Assembly (NCBI RefSeq): GCF_900107965.1
Contig: NZ_FNVU01000031.1
Coordinates: 1 to 64,000, forward strand
Length of the DNA: 64,000 nucleotides
From: Actinacidiphila yanglinensis
GTDB lineage: Bacteria; Actinomycetota; Actinomycetes; Streptomycetales; Streptomycetaceae
Reading direction: 5' to 3'
A program made the translations under genes and the position numbers. Under the pieces are notes generated by a model. It saw only the letters and a program-made list of their open reading frames with translations, ran no database searches and was not told the origin of the DNA. Positions 16,541-24,659 of this stretch are shown piece by piece; the first letter of the stretch is position 1, and the number at the start of each line of letters is the position of its first letter.

Positions 16541-16624
16541 GTGTTCCCCGACCGCACCGAACCTGATGGTGGTGGGCCCTGCCGCTCCGCCGTCCCGCGC
16601 ACGGGCGCGAGGTCTGTCCGATGA
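16541..16624 (+). CDS. 27-residue ORF translationally coupled to the phosphotransferase gene
   Basis: A GTG at 16541 sits right after a good ribosome site (GGGAGG at 16531-16536). The frame encodes 27 residues beginning MFPDRTEPDGGGPC, Arg-rich at the end, and stops inside an ATGA overlap with the phosphotransferase start at 16621. That geometry is classic translational coupling. It could be a leader ORF or a small functional peptide. It has a single Cys and no FxLD motif, so I do not call it the lanthipeptide precursor. Confidence 0.45.
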   Translation: MFPDRTEPDGGGPCRSAVPRTGARSVR

Positions 16625-17502
16625 GCCCGACGAAGCTGCTGCCCGCGGCACTGCAGCGCTGGGCGGAACAGCGGATCGGCCCCGTGGTGTCCGTCCGCGA
16701 CGCCTCGCACGACTGGGACCGCTCCCGGGTGTGGGACCTGGAGAGCGAACGCGGGGGGCACCACTACCTGAAGGTCTCGCCCTCGGTGAAGTTCTTCACC
16801 CGTGAGAGCCGGGCATACCGCCACGTCGTCCCCGCACTCGGACACACCCGGGCGCCCCGCCTCGTCGACAGCCGCGCCCAGGACCTCGCCCTGCTGCTCA
16901 CCGCAGTCCCCGGCGCCCCAGCGAAGGAACTCGGCTTGGGCGCCGCCGAATGGCGGACCGTGCACCAACAGGCCGGAGCGCTCTGTGCCCGGCTCCACGT
17001 GGCCGGGCCACTCGACCGCGGCGACCGGGTGGAAGCCGGAGCCTCTTTGCCCTCCGCCGCTGACGGAGCGGAGAAGTACCTGGCCCGCGCCGGGGACCGG
17101 CTCAACCAAGACGAGCAGCAGCTGATCCGGGACCACGCTGCCCGTCTTCGCCGCGTCGGCCCGGTACCGGTCGGCTACATCCACGGTGACAACCAGCCGA
17201 GGAACTGGCTGTGGTCCAACGGGCTCGCCCTCGTCGACTTCGAACGTTCCCGGCCGGCCGCCCGCGTCCAGGATCTCGTCATCCTCGCCACCACCCAGTG
17301 GGCCGACCATCCGGACCGCGAGAAGGCATTCCTCCGGTCCTACGGGCGGGAGCTGTCCGACGCCGAGCGGCACGCCCTGCGCTGCCTGACCGCGCTCGAC
17401 GCGGTCAACTGCCTGGCATGGGGCCCGGACAACGGCGACGCCGAGGTCACCGCCCGCGGTCGGCGGACCCTGGACAGGCTCATGAAGGAGGACCGGTCGT
17501 GA
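16621..17502 (+). CDS. APH-family phosphotransferase
   Basis: 293 residues with the aminoglycoside/choline-kinase-like fold. The lysine is in HHYLKVS, an acidic residue in FTRESRAYRHV, the catalytic loop is GYIHGDNQPRNWLW (HGDxxxxN), and the metal-binding Asp is in LALVDFERSRP (DFG equivalent). Such kinases phosphorylate small hydroxylated molecules such as aminoglycosides, macrolides, choline or homoserine. The substrate cannot be read from the sequence. It overlaps the NUDIX gene by GTGA, so the two are coupled. A self-resistance or tailoring role next to a natural-product locus is plausible. Confidence 0.85.
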   Translation: MSPTKLLPAALQRWAEQRIGPVVSVRDASHDWDRSRVWDLESERGGHHYLKVSPSVKFFTRESRAYRHVVPALGHTRAPRLVDSRAQDLALLLTAVPGAPAKELGLGAAEWRTVHQQAGALCARLHVAGPLDRGDRVEAGASLPSAADGAEKYLARAGDRLNQDEQQLIRDHAARLRRVGPVPVGYIHGDNQPRNWLWSNGLALVDFERSRPAARVQDLVILATTQWADHPDREKAFLRSYGRELSDAERHALRCLTALDAVNCLAWGPDNGDAEVTARGRRTLDRLMKEDRS

Positions 17503-17972
17503 GCGCCGTACACCGGAGCATCGGGAACGTCATGGTCCTGCTCCAGCGTCCCGCCGACGGCCGGGTCCTGACCCTCCGGCACCAGGCGACGTCGTGGCAC
17601 TCCCCCGGGATGCTCACGGTCGTCGGAGGACGCCTTGAGCATGGCGAGTTCCTCGACGAGGGAGCGGTGCGCGAACTCGCCGAGGAAGTCGGCATCCACA
17701 TCAGCCCGGACCACCTTCGGTTCTGCCAGCTGCTCCACTTCCACGCGGCAGACGGTGAACGGGTGATCGGCGCCGCCTTCACAGTCCGGGAGTGGGAGGG
17801 CACCCCGTACAACCGCGAGCCGGGCACGCACACCGAGTTGGTGTGGGTCGACCCCGCGGCCGCGCCACCCGACTGCCACCCCTTCACCCAGGCGGTCCTC
17901 ACCCGCTTCTCCACCGGCCGGCTCTACTCCAACGTGATCGCCCCGGAACTGCTGAGCGGTGAGGCCGGGTGA
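17499..17972 (+). CDS. NUDIX hydrolase
   Basis: 157 residues from a GTG at 17499 that overlaps the kinase stop by 4 bp. The NUDIX box is complete: GGRLEHGEFLDEGAVRELAEEVGI fits G-x5-E-x7-REL-x-EE-x-G-hydrophobic (residues about 40-63; pattern described, not a single motif of substrate). Members hydrolyse nucleoside diphosphates linked to another group. LTLRHQATSWHSPGML before the box suggests a MutT/ADP-ribose-like enzyme. It forms a pair with the kinase. A second NUDIX domain lies 1.2 kb downstream. Confidence 0.88.
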   Translation: MSAVHRSIGNVMVLLQRPADGRVLTLRHQATSWHSPGMLTVVGGRLEHGEFLDEGAVRELAEEVGIHISPDHLRFCQLLHFHAADGERVIGAAFTVREWEGTPYNREPGTHTELVWVDPAAAPPDCHPFTQAVLTRFSTGRLYSNVIAPELLSGEAG

Positions 17973-18415
17973 CGACCTCCATCCAGACTGCCAAGGCGGC
18001 GAAGGTCACCTCCCCGGATCTGCGCCGCTTGGTCACCAGCCAGTGCGCCAGCCTGTCCGGATCCGCGGTCAGCACCGTCGCCCTCCCACTCTGGCCGTAC
18101 TGGAACTCCACGTCTCCGCCACCCAAGTCGCTGCGCTCCCCTTCCTCAGCCAACTACCCAACGCCATCGTGGCGCTCCCGGCCGGGGCGCTCTCGGACCG
18201 CCAAGCGCCCCCAAATGATCGCCGCGGACCTCACCGCCGCCGCGGGCCTGGCGACCATCCCAGCCGCCGCCTTCGCCGTCGTCCTGGGCATCACCAAGAT
18301 CGTGCACGACGCGGCCGCCATCAGCCGAGACAAGCCCTCACCTCCGGCTGGTCCGCCGTCCAGACCTCCGGCTGTGACGTGCTCCGCTGCTACGCCCTGC
18401 GCCCTGCGCCCCTGA
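17969..18415 (+). pseudogene. MFS transporter remnant with frameshifts
   Basis: It starts by GTGA overlap with the NUDIX gene (frame: DLRRLVTSQCASLSGSAVST), the typical first helix of MFS exporters. Near 18085 the sense moves to another frame (ATQVAALPFLSQLPNAIVALPAGALSDR, the helix 2-3 loop with GALSDR), and near 18200 it moves back (IAADLTAAAGLATIPAAA). After about 130 residues homology stops. Two frameshifts and loss of at least eight helices make this a dead gene, though it evidently once belonged to the operon. Confidence 0.75.
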
Positions 18416-18433
18416 CCCACTCACCTTTTACCG

Positions 18434-19603
18434 ATGGAGGACTTGGTGACCATTGAGAAGGACACCGTCGACATCTGGAACACGTACGGCACCCACCAGA
18501 TCACCAGAGGACTTCAACTGCCCGAGCTGGACCGGTGGGACTGGGGAATCCCGAAGACAGGCCCCGACACCAAAGCCCTCGGCGGGGTGGCGGGACTACA
18601 CGTCCTCGACCTCGGCAGCGGCCTCGGCCGGCACGCCGCGAACCTGGCCACCCTGGGCGCCAAGGTCACCGCCGTCGACGCCTCATCCGCCCAGCACCAG
18701 CGCGCCCTCACCCGCTACCCAGACCACCCCGGCCTGCACCTGGTGTGCGCCGACGCGGTGGACCACCTGCGCACTGCCGACCCGTACGACCTGATCTACT
18801 CCGTCCGCTCCATGCCGTTCCTGGACCCCAACCGGCTGCTACCCGCCCTGGCCAACGGCCTCAAACCGGGTGGACGCCTGGTCTTCTCCGCCCTGCACAC
18901 CAACTCGCACGGCGCCGGGCCCTCGAACGAGGTGGCCCCGCGCCCCGAGATCCTGCGACTGCCTGGCACAACCCAGGACCACCCCGTGAACATGTGGGTC
19001 CTCAGCGTGCAGCTGTGGGAAGACCTCCTGGTCCAGCACGGGCTCACCCTGGAATCGGTCACAGCGATCGCCTCCCCGACCGCCGACAACGCGCTCTCCT
19101 ACCGGCTGTACACAGCCCGCCGCCCGGAACGCGTGCCCAGCCGCCCCCGCACCAACACACCTCCTACGCCGAACACCGCCCTCGGAGTCGGAGTGATCGT
19201 GTACGGCCCGGACGGCGTCCTGCTCGGCCGACACCGGCGCCGTACCTGGGAGCTTGCCGGCGGGACCGTCGAACTGGGCGAGACCTTCGCCGAGGCCGCC
19301 GTCCGCGAGCTCCACGAGGAGGCCGGCCTCATGGCCCGGCCCGACGACGTACAGGTGCTGGGGACGCTCCTGGACCGGGTGGGCAATGTCGCACGGCTCA
19401 CGGTGCCCGTCCTCGTCACGCGCTGGTCAGGCATCCCCCATCAGCGCGAAGAGACCATCGGATCCTGGCGGTTCTGGCCCCTTATCGCAATGCCGCAACC
19501 GCTGTTCGTGCCCAGCGCCCAGTGCCTGACCGCCTGGAACCCCGCCCTCCCGCTCGACCACCCCCGCGCCCACTTCCAGCCGTACGCCTCCACCGGCCGG
19601 TAG
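18434..19603 (+). CDS. Bifunctional SAM methyltransferase-NUDIX hydrolase
   Basis: 389 residues. Residues 1-225 form a class I methyltransferase: motif I VLDLGSGLGRHAANL, motif II VTAVDASS, motif IV YDLIYSVRSMPFLDP and the GLKPGGRLVFS post-motif. Residues about 250-389 are a NUDIX hydrolase with a full box (GGTVELGETFAEAAVRELHE then EAGL). Methyltransferase-NUDIX fusions are known in Streptomyces, but the metabolite acted on is not known to me. The gene follows the MFS remnant by about 20 bp. ATG at 18434 preceded by GGAGGA overlapping the start; an in-frame GTG at codon 5 (18446) is an alternative. Confidence 0.85.
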   Translation: MEDLVTIEKDTVDIWNTYGTHQITRGLQLPELDRWDWGIPKTGPDTKALGGVAGLHVLDLGSGLGRHAANLATLGAKVTAVDASSAQHQRALTRYPDHPGLHLVCADAVDHLRTADPYDLIYSVRSMPFLDPNRLLPALANGLKPGGRLVFSALHTNSHGAGPSNEVAPRPEILRLPGTTQDHPVNMWVLSVQLWEDLLVQHGLTLESVTAIASPTADNALSYRLYTARRPERVPSRPRTNTPPTPNTALGVGVIVYGPDGVLLGRHRRRTWELAGGTVELGETFAEAAVRELHEEAGLMARPDDVQVLGTLLDRVGNVARLTVPVLVTRWSGIPHQREETIGSWRFWPLIAMPQPLFVPSAQCLTAWNPALPLDHPRAHFQPYASTGR

Positions 19604-19833
19604 CCCATCACCGACCATGCGACCGCGTTCGACAGAAAGGGCCTTACCCACGCCTCCGTCCACTTCTGCGTCGGGGAGGGCTCACACCGGGGGCACACAG
19701 TCGCCGACCCCCGTCCATACCCGGATACCGGGCACTACCCCTCAGGTCCCCCGGAGCGAAACGCTCCCGGGCCGGCGCGGACGCCGCGGGCTCCCCCGCG
19801 CCACCGCACCGTCGGCCGTCCAAGGAGGACGTG

Positions 19834-20043
19834 ATGGCACGGAGACCGCAAGCTCCCTCCACCTACCGGGGACCACCCCGCTCCACCTGCCCCGGCCCTC
19901 CAGTGCCCCCGCCGCCATCGCCAAGGCCGCCACCGACGCCATCCGCAGAACACGCTGAGACGCCGTCACACGACCACGATGATCAGACGCACAACCCCTA
20001 TCCGCCAACGCGCCCTCCCCCGAACCAACTCACGTCCGAATGA
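19834..20043 (+). CDS. Candidate proline-rich small protein
   Basis: An ATG at 19834 follows a near-consensus ribosome site (AAGGAGG at 19822-19828). The 69-residue product begins MARRPQAPSTYRGPPRS, is one-third proline (PPPPSPRPPPTPS block) and ends in a His/Asp patch and PPPNQLTSE. Third-position G+C is only about 60 percent, lower than real neighbours, which argues against it. It is listed because of the ribosome site and the resemblance in composition to the polyproline ORF at 45863. Confidence 0.25.
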   Translation: MARRPQAPSTYRGPPRSTCPGPPVPPPPSPRPPPTPSAEHAETPSHDHDDQTHNPYPPTRPPPNQLTSE

Positions 20044-20208
20044 CGGGGCGTTCGTCTGCGGCAGACAAGCCGCACCCTCGACGGGACTTCGTGACCCATG
20101 CTCCATGCGCGTCGGCGTGCGGCGCAGCTCATCGCAGCCAAGCCGCCTGACATCCGCCGAACGGCCCCCTGCACTCACTACCAGCACACCCGCCCACGCC
20201 ACCCGCTG

Positions 20209-20316
20209 ACCGCAACCGCCGACAGACGGGCCAGTGCCGCGCACGAAAGGCATCATCTGCACCCGCTCACCCCCAGCGGGGCCCGCATCCTCGCCGCCCA
20301 TGACAACGGCGCCGTG
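20209..20316. repeat. Degenerate dispersed repeat, copy A
   Basis: About 108 bp, roughly 80 percent identical by eye to 35805-35915 on the same strand; the best block is GCATCCTCGCCGCCCA and its flanks. Translation gives RILAAHDNGAV in both copies, so it may be a relic of a coding sequence I do not recognise. Confidence 0.6.
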
Positions 20317-20591
20317 ATCCATGCATGGATTGTCTGCCATGGAACCGGCTCGCGCCACCGAGTTCTCCAGCGCGAACCTACTGCGGAGATGAGGCGGGCT
20401 TCGGGTGGCACCAGGGCGGCATTGGCCGGAGAAAAATTCGAGGCACTGCCATCAATATTCGGCGGTGAGTGTGCGGCTGCCGGTGTAGTGTCAGGACCAG
20501 CTGTCATGGTTCCGAAGTACCGGTCGCCCGTGAGCACGTGCACGGGCGATCTTGCTGTTCACAGTCTCTGAGGACCAGGGCGATCACCTCC

Positions 20592-20614
20592 GGTTCCCGA
20601 ACGACGCGGGAACC
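20592..20614 (+). promoter_or_regulatory. Hairpin in the cspA 5' leader
   Basis: GGTTCCCG (20592-20599) and CGGGAACC (20607-20614) are exact inverse repeats with a 7-base loop, ending 26 bases before the cspA ATG and upstream of its GGAGGG ribosome site. Cold-shock genes commonly carry structured, temperature-responsive leaders. That function here is inferred. Confidence 0.55.
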
Positions 20615-20640
20615 GACTTCGAACCCCCTTGGAGGGCAAC

Positions 20641-20844
20641 ATGGCCAGTGGAACCGTGAAGTGGTTCAACTCGGAAAAAGGCTTCGGCTTCATCGAGCAG
20701 GACGGCGGGGGCCCTGACGTCTTCGCCCACTACTCCAACATCGCCAGCTCCGGCTTCCGCGAGCTGGTGGAGGGCCAGAAGGTGAACTTCGACGTCACCC
20801 AGGGTCAGAAGGGCCCCCAGGCGGAGAACATCACCCCCGCCTGA
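20641..20844 (+). CDS. cspA: Cold-shock protein
   Basis: 67 residues, the standard single OB-fold CSD length. RNP1 is KGFGFIEQ, RNP2 is DVFAHYSNI, and the N-terminus is ASGTVKWFNSEKG. It binds single-stranded RNA/DNA and melts mRNA structure. The ATG at 20641 is chosen over one four codons earlier because the GGAGGG ribosome site (20632-20637) fits it and the family starts MA-x-GTVKWFN. It is the single gene of its transcript, with a structured leader and a strong terminator. The symbol follows common Streptomyces usage and several paralogues are expected. Confidence 0.95.
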   Translation: MASGTVKWFNSEKGFGFIEQDGGGPDVFAHYSNIASSGFRELVEGQKVNFDVTQGQKGPQAENITPA

Positions 20845-20855
20845 CCCGACACTCC

Positions 20856-20898
20856 GCACGGCGCCCGCCCCGCGGCACCTGCTGGGCGGGCGCCGTGC
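20856..20898. terminator. cspA terminator
   Basis: A perfect 15-bp stem (20856-20870 with 20884-20898, core GGCGCCCGCC) and a 13-base loop, starting 11 bp after the cspA stop. No long U-run follows, as is usual in Streptomyces. Confidence 0.85.
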
Positions 20899-21095
20899 GT
20901 CCTCATAAAGCTGCTGCACCCTGCGGGGCAGCCCCCTGAACGAACTCCTTCGGCATTTACCAGTCGACGGACTCACGCAGGAGGGCGATAAGGACCGAGG
21001 GATCACGTCGCACGGGGCTCAAGTTGCCGGCGATGCGCTCACATTGCTTGACCGACCCACCCACCCCGCTACTCGGATTCTGCGACCATCGGCCA

Positions 21096-21400
21096 ATGAA
21101 CGACAACAGGGATCGTTCGGAACTGCGCGCACTGGTCGGCACGGTAGCGGCGCGTCTTGTTTACCTGACCCACCGCGAGATGACGCCGGCCTTCGAACGC
21201 CTGGGCATGCCACCGATACCGGAGGATGCTGGCTCCAAGAGTCAGCGGATTGGGCTGAGCCTCCGACAGATACCGGACGCTGGTCTGCCGCAGGTCGCAC
21301 GACGCATCCTGGATCAGTCCGACATCTCGGTGAACCCATCGATCCGCTTCCAGCTCGAACGCCCCACTGCTCGGCTCACGGTCCTGGAACGGTTTCCTCA
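21096..21400 (+). pseudogene. AbiJ N-terminal-domain-like protein, fragment
   Basis: From the ATG at 21096 the first 90 residues (MNDNRDRSELRALVGTVAAR, ERLGMPPIPEDAGSKSQRI, LPQVARRILDQ) look like the helical AbiJ-NTD3 module that heads several abortive-infection proteins. After about 21385 the open frame continues to 21779, but its composition becomes non-protein-like. The effector domain is missing, so this looks like the stump of a phage-defence gene. Family assignment is by pattern memory. Confidence 0.5.
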
Positions 21401-21608
21401 CCACATTCCCCTCCCCGGAGCGCGGGTCACCTTGCAGACGACCACTTCTACTCCTGCCCCATTCAGGCAGATCAGGCCCTGGCAGGCAACAAGCACGCCG
21501 GCTACGAGGGAGAAGGTGGCCCCGGGACGGCGTGCGGTCGGGCCAAAGCCCCTACTGGTGACAGGCGGCGGGCGGAGCCCTCGTAACCGGCGAACGAGTC
21601 CAGGCCGG

Positions 21609-21788
21609 CTAGAAGACGAAACGGGCGTGCGACATGGCCCAGGCAACGAGAATGTAGAGAAGAATGTAACCGATGAATACGATGATCCAGGCCGTCAGAC
21701 AGCAACTACTGAGCCTGTCCATCCCGGTTTTGGGATTGTCCGCCCGGTGAGCATCGGGATCATCTGGCCGTTCCTGTAACTGACCCAT
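21609..21788 (-). CDS. Small single-pass membrane protein
   Basis: 59 residues: a polar N-terminus (MGQLQERPDDPDAHRADNP), then one clear membrane helix (AWIIVFIGYILLYILVAWA) and a short SHARFVF tail. The encoding DNA is noticeably A/T-richer than its surroundings. A GGAGGT motif touches the ATG at 21788, so a start at the internal ATG 21722 (MDRLSSCC) is possible. No family recognised. Confidence 0.4.
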   Translation of the reverse strand: MGQLQERPDDPDAHRADNPKTGMDRLSSCCLTAWIIVFIGYILLYILVAWAMSHARFVF

Positions 21789-21972
21789 ACCTCCGAGGGT
21801 GCCAGCTATCGCCTGGCGCCCTGGGCCGCGCGACGGTCCCGAACGGGTCTCGATGTGGCAACGCGACACGGAGGGCCACCCCCCGCCATGCGCTTGCAGC
21901 TGGGACACAAAAACCGTCTCACCTGCAGGGCGTTGATTCCCGATCAAGCAAGGAGAGCCCGTGGGCTAGCCC

Positions 21973-22521
21973 TTGAGGCGTGGCACGTCCGCGCCGGTGC
22001 AGGCGGGACGGCTGTCTCCAGCTCCGGCGCCGGCGGACACCTTCGACGGCATGGAGTCCGCGCGGCAGCTGCTGTTGTCGCTGGAGAAGCTCGCTCGCAA
22101 GGGTGGCACGTTCAGCACCAACCCGGACGTCAAGCCGTATGCCTTCTACGGCGGTCAGCACCTGAGCGTGTCGCAGGTCATCCGGGCGAACTTGTGGAAG
22201 TTCCACCTGTCGGCGACCTCGCGGAACGTGCTGGACCATATGACGGTCCATCACGACGACCAGGCCCTGGTGCAGATGACCCAGGCGAGCTTGGCGGTGA
22301 AGTTCGGCTGCTCGCAGTCGAAGGTCTCCCGCGCGGTCGGGGAGCTGACCCGGCACAACTTCGCCTGGAAGGAGCGGCGCGGCCAGTATCGGCTGCACCC
22401 GCTGTACGCCTACCGGTGGGGCAGCCGCAAGCAGCGCACGCTGCTGGCGAAGCTGGGTAAGGACACACTGACCAACAAGGAGATCGTCATCCCGTCGGTC
22501 AGGAAGGAGACCTCGCGATGA
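21973..22521 (+). CDS. RepL-like winged-helix protein
   Basis: Up to 182 residues; the start is uncertain (TTG at 21973, GTG at 21997 or ATG at 22051). The core has a winged-helix: LSATSRNVLDHMTVHH, then MTQASLAVKFGCSQSKVSRAV (helix-turn-helix) and the wing GQYRLHPLYAYRWG. The layout resembles the RepL replication-initiator family of plasmids (HTH followed by YRxNPxxAW-like strand). Its stop overlaps the next winged-helix gene by ATGA. The pair probably derives from an integrated plasmid or conjugative element. Either replication control or transcription regulation is possible. Confidence 0.7.
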   Translation: MRRGTSAPVQAGRLSPAPAPADTFDGMESARQLLLSLEKLARKGGTFSTNPDVKPYAFYGGQHLSVSQVIRANLWKFHLSATSRNVLDHMTVHHDDQALVQMTQASLAVKFGCSQSKVSRAVGELTRHNFAWKERRGQYRLHPLYAYRWGSRKQRTLLAKLGKDTLTNKEIVIPSVRKETSR

Positions 22522-22982
22522 GCACGCCCGGCTTCCATAACCCGGAGATCTTCGAGGTTCTGCCGAACGCTCGCCCGTCCCCCACGGCCCGCGACGTCTT
22601 CGACGTCCTGACGGCCCGCCAGGAGCCCGGTGGGCTGGTCCGGATCAGGCAGCAGGAGCTCGCGCAGCGCCTCGACATCACGCAGGCCGCCGTCTCCCGC
22701 GCGATCGGCCAGCTGCGCGACAAGGGCATCCTCGGGGACCGCCAGCGCAGGGGCACCGTGCTGATCCACCCGCTGCTGGCCGGCTACGAGTCGCTGACCC
22801 ACATGCTCAACCACCTCCAGGACCCCGCCACCTTCCTGTGGCCGCTGAACTTCCCCACCGGCGACATCCGCCCCCCGCGCAGCAGCGACCCCCGCACCGG
22901 AACCGACTTCGACCCGGACCCTGACGGGGGCGAGGACGCCCCCGCGCCCGACGCCCGGCCATCCCTGCGCCTGGCCGGCTGA
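22518..22982 (+). CDS. Second winged-helix protein of the RepL-like pair
   Basis: 154 residues from an ATG overlapping the upstream stop by 4 bp. The HTH is QQELAQRLDITQAAVSRAI followed by GQLRDKGILGD and the wing RRGTVLIHPLLAGYES, the same order as in its partner, so the two look like diverged paralogues. The C-terminal 45 residues are acidic and Pro-rich (DPDPDGGEDAPAPDARP), probably disordered. Function unknown. Co-translation suggests a heteromeric DNA-binding pair. Confidence 0.7.
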   Translation: MSTPGFHNPEIFEVLPNARPSPTARDVFDVLTARQEPGGLVRIRQQELAQRLDITQAAVSRAIGQLRDKGILGDRQRRGTVLIHPLLAGYESLTHMLNHLQDPATFLWPLNFPTGDIRPPRSSDPRTGTDFDPDPDGGEDAPAPDARPSLRLAG

Positions 22983-23110
22983 ACAGTCCTCCAGAACCTG
23001 CTGAAGTCCTTCGGCGCCGCACTCCCGAGGAGCGGCGCCGAAGTCATACCCGAGGCGGCACGCCGTTCCCCTCCCGACCGCCACTTGTGAGCCCATCAGC
23101 TCGGGCGCCT

Positions 23111-23155
23111 AAGACCGTGTCCTACGTGGTGAGGCGGACGTAGCGCTTGTAGCAG
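23111..23155 (-). repeat. Right-end scar of an IS5-type element
   Basis: 31 bases starting AAGACCGTGTCC (23111-23141) are identical to the left end of the IS5-type element at 24254. Read on the minus strand the adjoining codons give LQALRPPHHVGHGL in one frame and YKRYVRLTT-stop in another, the usual end of these transposases. So this is the residual right end of a second, minus-oriented copy. Confidence 0.7.
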
Positions 23156-23317
23156 CACAGCGAACTTGCCGTTCGTGAGCGCGAACGAGGCGAGCAGTCC
23201 GAGCGCGCCCGCGGTCAGCAGCAGCCAGGTGAAGGCCTTGGTCGGCGCGATCCCGCCCCGTTCCCCCGGCTCGCCGCCACCGCCCGCTCGGACGTCGTCC
23301 AACGCGGAAGTCGTCAT
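23156..23317 (-). pseudogene. Vitamin K epoxide reductase (VKOR) family, N-terminal fragment
   Basis: MTTSALDDVRAG, then PTKAFTWLLLTAGALGLLASFALTNGKFAVL matches the first membrane helix of actinobacterial VKOR-family disulfide reductases, which normally run some 200 residues with a CxxC motif. The frame is cut by the IS scar at 23155. Confidence 0.65.
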
Positions 23318-23414
23318 GAAATTCCTGCCTTTCGGAAGCCCGGGAACCCCATTGTTCAGGCGGAAGCCGTGGAAACAAGCGGATCACCGGCCTCCACCGA
23401 GAGGGGACCGTTCT

Positions 23415-24131
23415 ATGCTTGACCGCATGGACGAGGGGTCGGGACGTGCCACGAACACCGGCGAACGCACGGCGGTTCTCCACCATCTGGCCCGGATGAT
23501 CAGCGAGATCGAACGGCCGCATCCCCTTCGCGTCGGTGTGGACGGATTCTCCGCGGCCGGCAAATCGACGTTGGCCGAAGAACTGGCCGCCGCGGTAACG
23601 GATCTCGGGCGGACCTGCCTTCGGGCCGAACTGGACGACTTCAAGCGGCCCCGGTCCGAGCGCCCTCCGGGCCCGGCCGGCTTCTACCGCGGCGCGTTCG
23701 ATCTCGACGCGATCCACTCTCTCCTGCTGGCACCCCTTGGACCGGGCGGGGATCGACGGATCCGCGTGAGGTTCTTCGACCAGCGGAACCAGAAACCGTT
23801 CCCGGACGAGGCGCGGTCCGTGTCCGAGGACGCGGTCGTCATCGCCGACGGCGCGTACCTGCTCCGTCCGGAACTTCTCGAACTCTGGGACTTCCGCATC
23901 TTCCTCGACATCGATTTCGACCTGGTGCTGGCCAGGGGCGCCGCGCGTGACGCCGCCTGGATGGAATCCGAGCAGGCGGCGGCGGAGCACTATCGCGACT
24001 ACTACATCCCCGCCGAGCGGATCTACGACACCGAGGCCGATCCTCGATCCCACGCCGATGTCATCGTGGACAACCGGAATCCCGCACACCCGGTACTTCG
24101 CCAGGGCCGAACGCGTCGAGCCACCACGTAA
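23415..24131 (+). CDS. Uridine kinase-like P-loop kinase
   Basis: 238 residues from ATG 23415 (another ATG at 23427). Walker A is VDGFSAAGKST. A base-binding region DDFKRPRSERPPG, the FFDQRNQKPFP segment and a DVIVDNRNP end are as in the uridine kinase/phosphoribulokinase superfamily. It probably phosphorylates a nucleoside or similar small molecule. It is flanked by the IS5 scar at 23.1 kb and the IS5/IS110 nest at 24.25 kb, with direct copies of the same 31-bp IS end on both sides, so it may have moved as a passenger. Confidence 0.75.
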   Translation: MLDRMDEGSGRATNTGERTAVLHHLARMISEIERPHPLRVGVDGFSAAGKSTLAEELAAAVTDLGRTCLRAELDDFKRPRSERPPGPAGFYRGAFDLDAIHSLLLAPLGPGGDRRIRVRFFDQRNQKPFPDEARSVSEDAVVIADGAYLLRPELLELWDFRIFLDIDFDLVLARGAARDAAWMESEQAAAEHYRDYYIPAERIYDTEADPRSHADVIVDNRNPAHPVLRQGRTRRATT

Positions 24132-24659
24132 GGCGCTCGGGAAGGCGAACTCCTTGGGCATTCCGCCGTGGCCGGACTCCTTCGCGCACCCCTCGCCAAT
24201 GACCGCCGACCTCTTCGCAGGGAAGCCGATGCCCCCGCGCGGACGAAGTGGCTAAGACCGTGTCCTACGTGGTGAGGCGGACGTTGAGATCGGCATGGGG
24301 CGGGGTACGTGGAGTTGGATTGTTCCGGACGGGCTGTGGGAGATCGCGGAGCCGCTGATCCCGCTGTCGAGGGTGCGCCGACAGGGCGGCGGAACACAGG
24401 ACACGTCTGACGAGACGCTGTTCGCCGCGATCATCTACGTGCTGGTGTCCGGCTGCGCTTGGCGGGCACTGCCGCCGTGCTTCGGGATATCGAAATCGAC
24501 GGCGCCTCGCAGGTTCCTGATCTGGTCCAGAGCCGGCGTATGGGGCCGGCTCCAGGAGGAGATCCTGCACCGACTGGACGACGCCGGAATGCTCGACCTG
24601 TCGCGGGCCGTGCTCGACTCCGCGCATGTCAGGGCTAAAAAGTGCCCCTATGGTTTTCG

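Larger units (their letters stand above)
19604..20640. other. Long intergenic stretch without a firm gene
   Basis: About 1 kb between the methyltransferase-NUDIX gene and cspA. It holds a proline-rich candidate ORF (19834-20043), a degenerate repeat shared with 35.8 kb, and the cspA leader. A second frame ending at 19958 (SAPAAIAKAATDAIRRTR) has better third-base bias but no good start, so it may be the tail of a lost gene. Confidence 0.5.

Noticed and set aside
14383..17373. Very long minus-strand open frame (996 codons) opposite the ABC and kinase genes
   Set aside because: It is the complement of real genes with complete Walker, signature, kinase and NUDIX motifs. Long antisense frames are expected at this G+C content.
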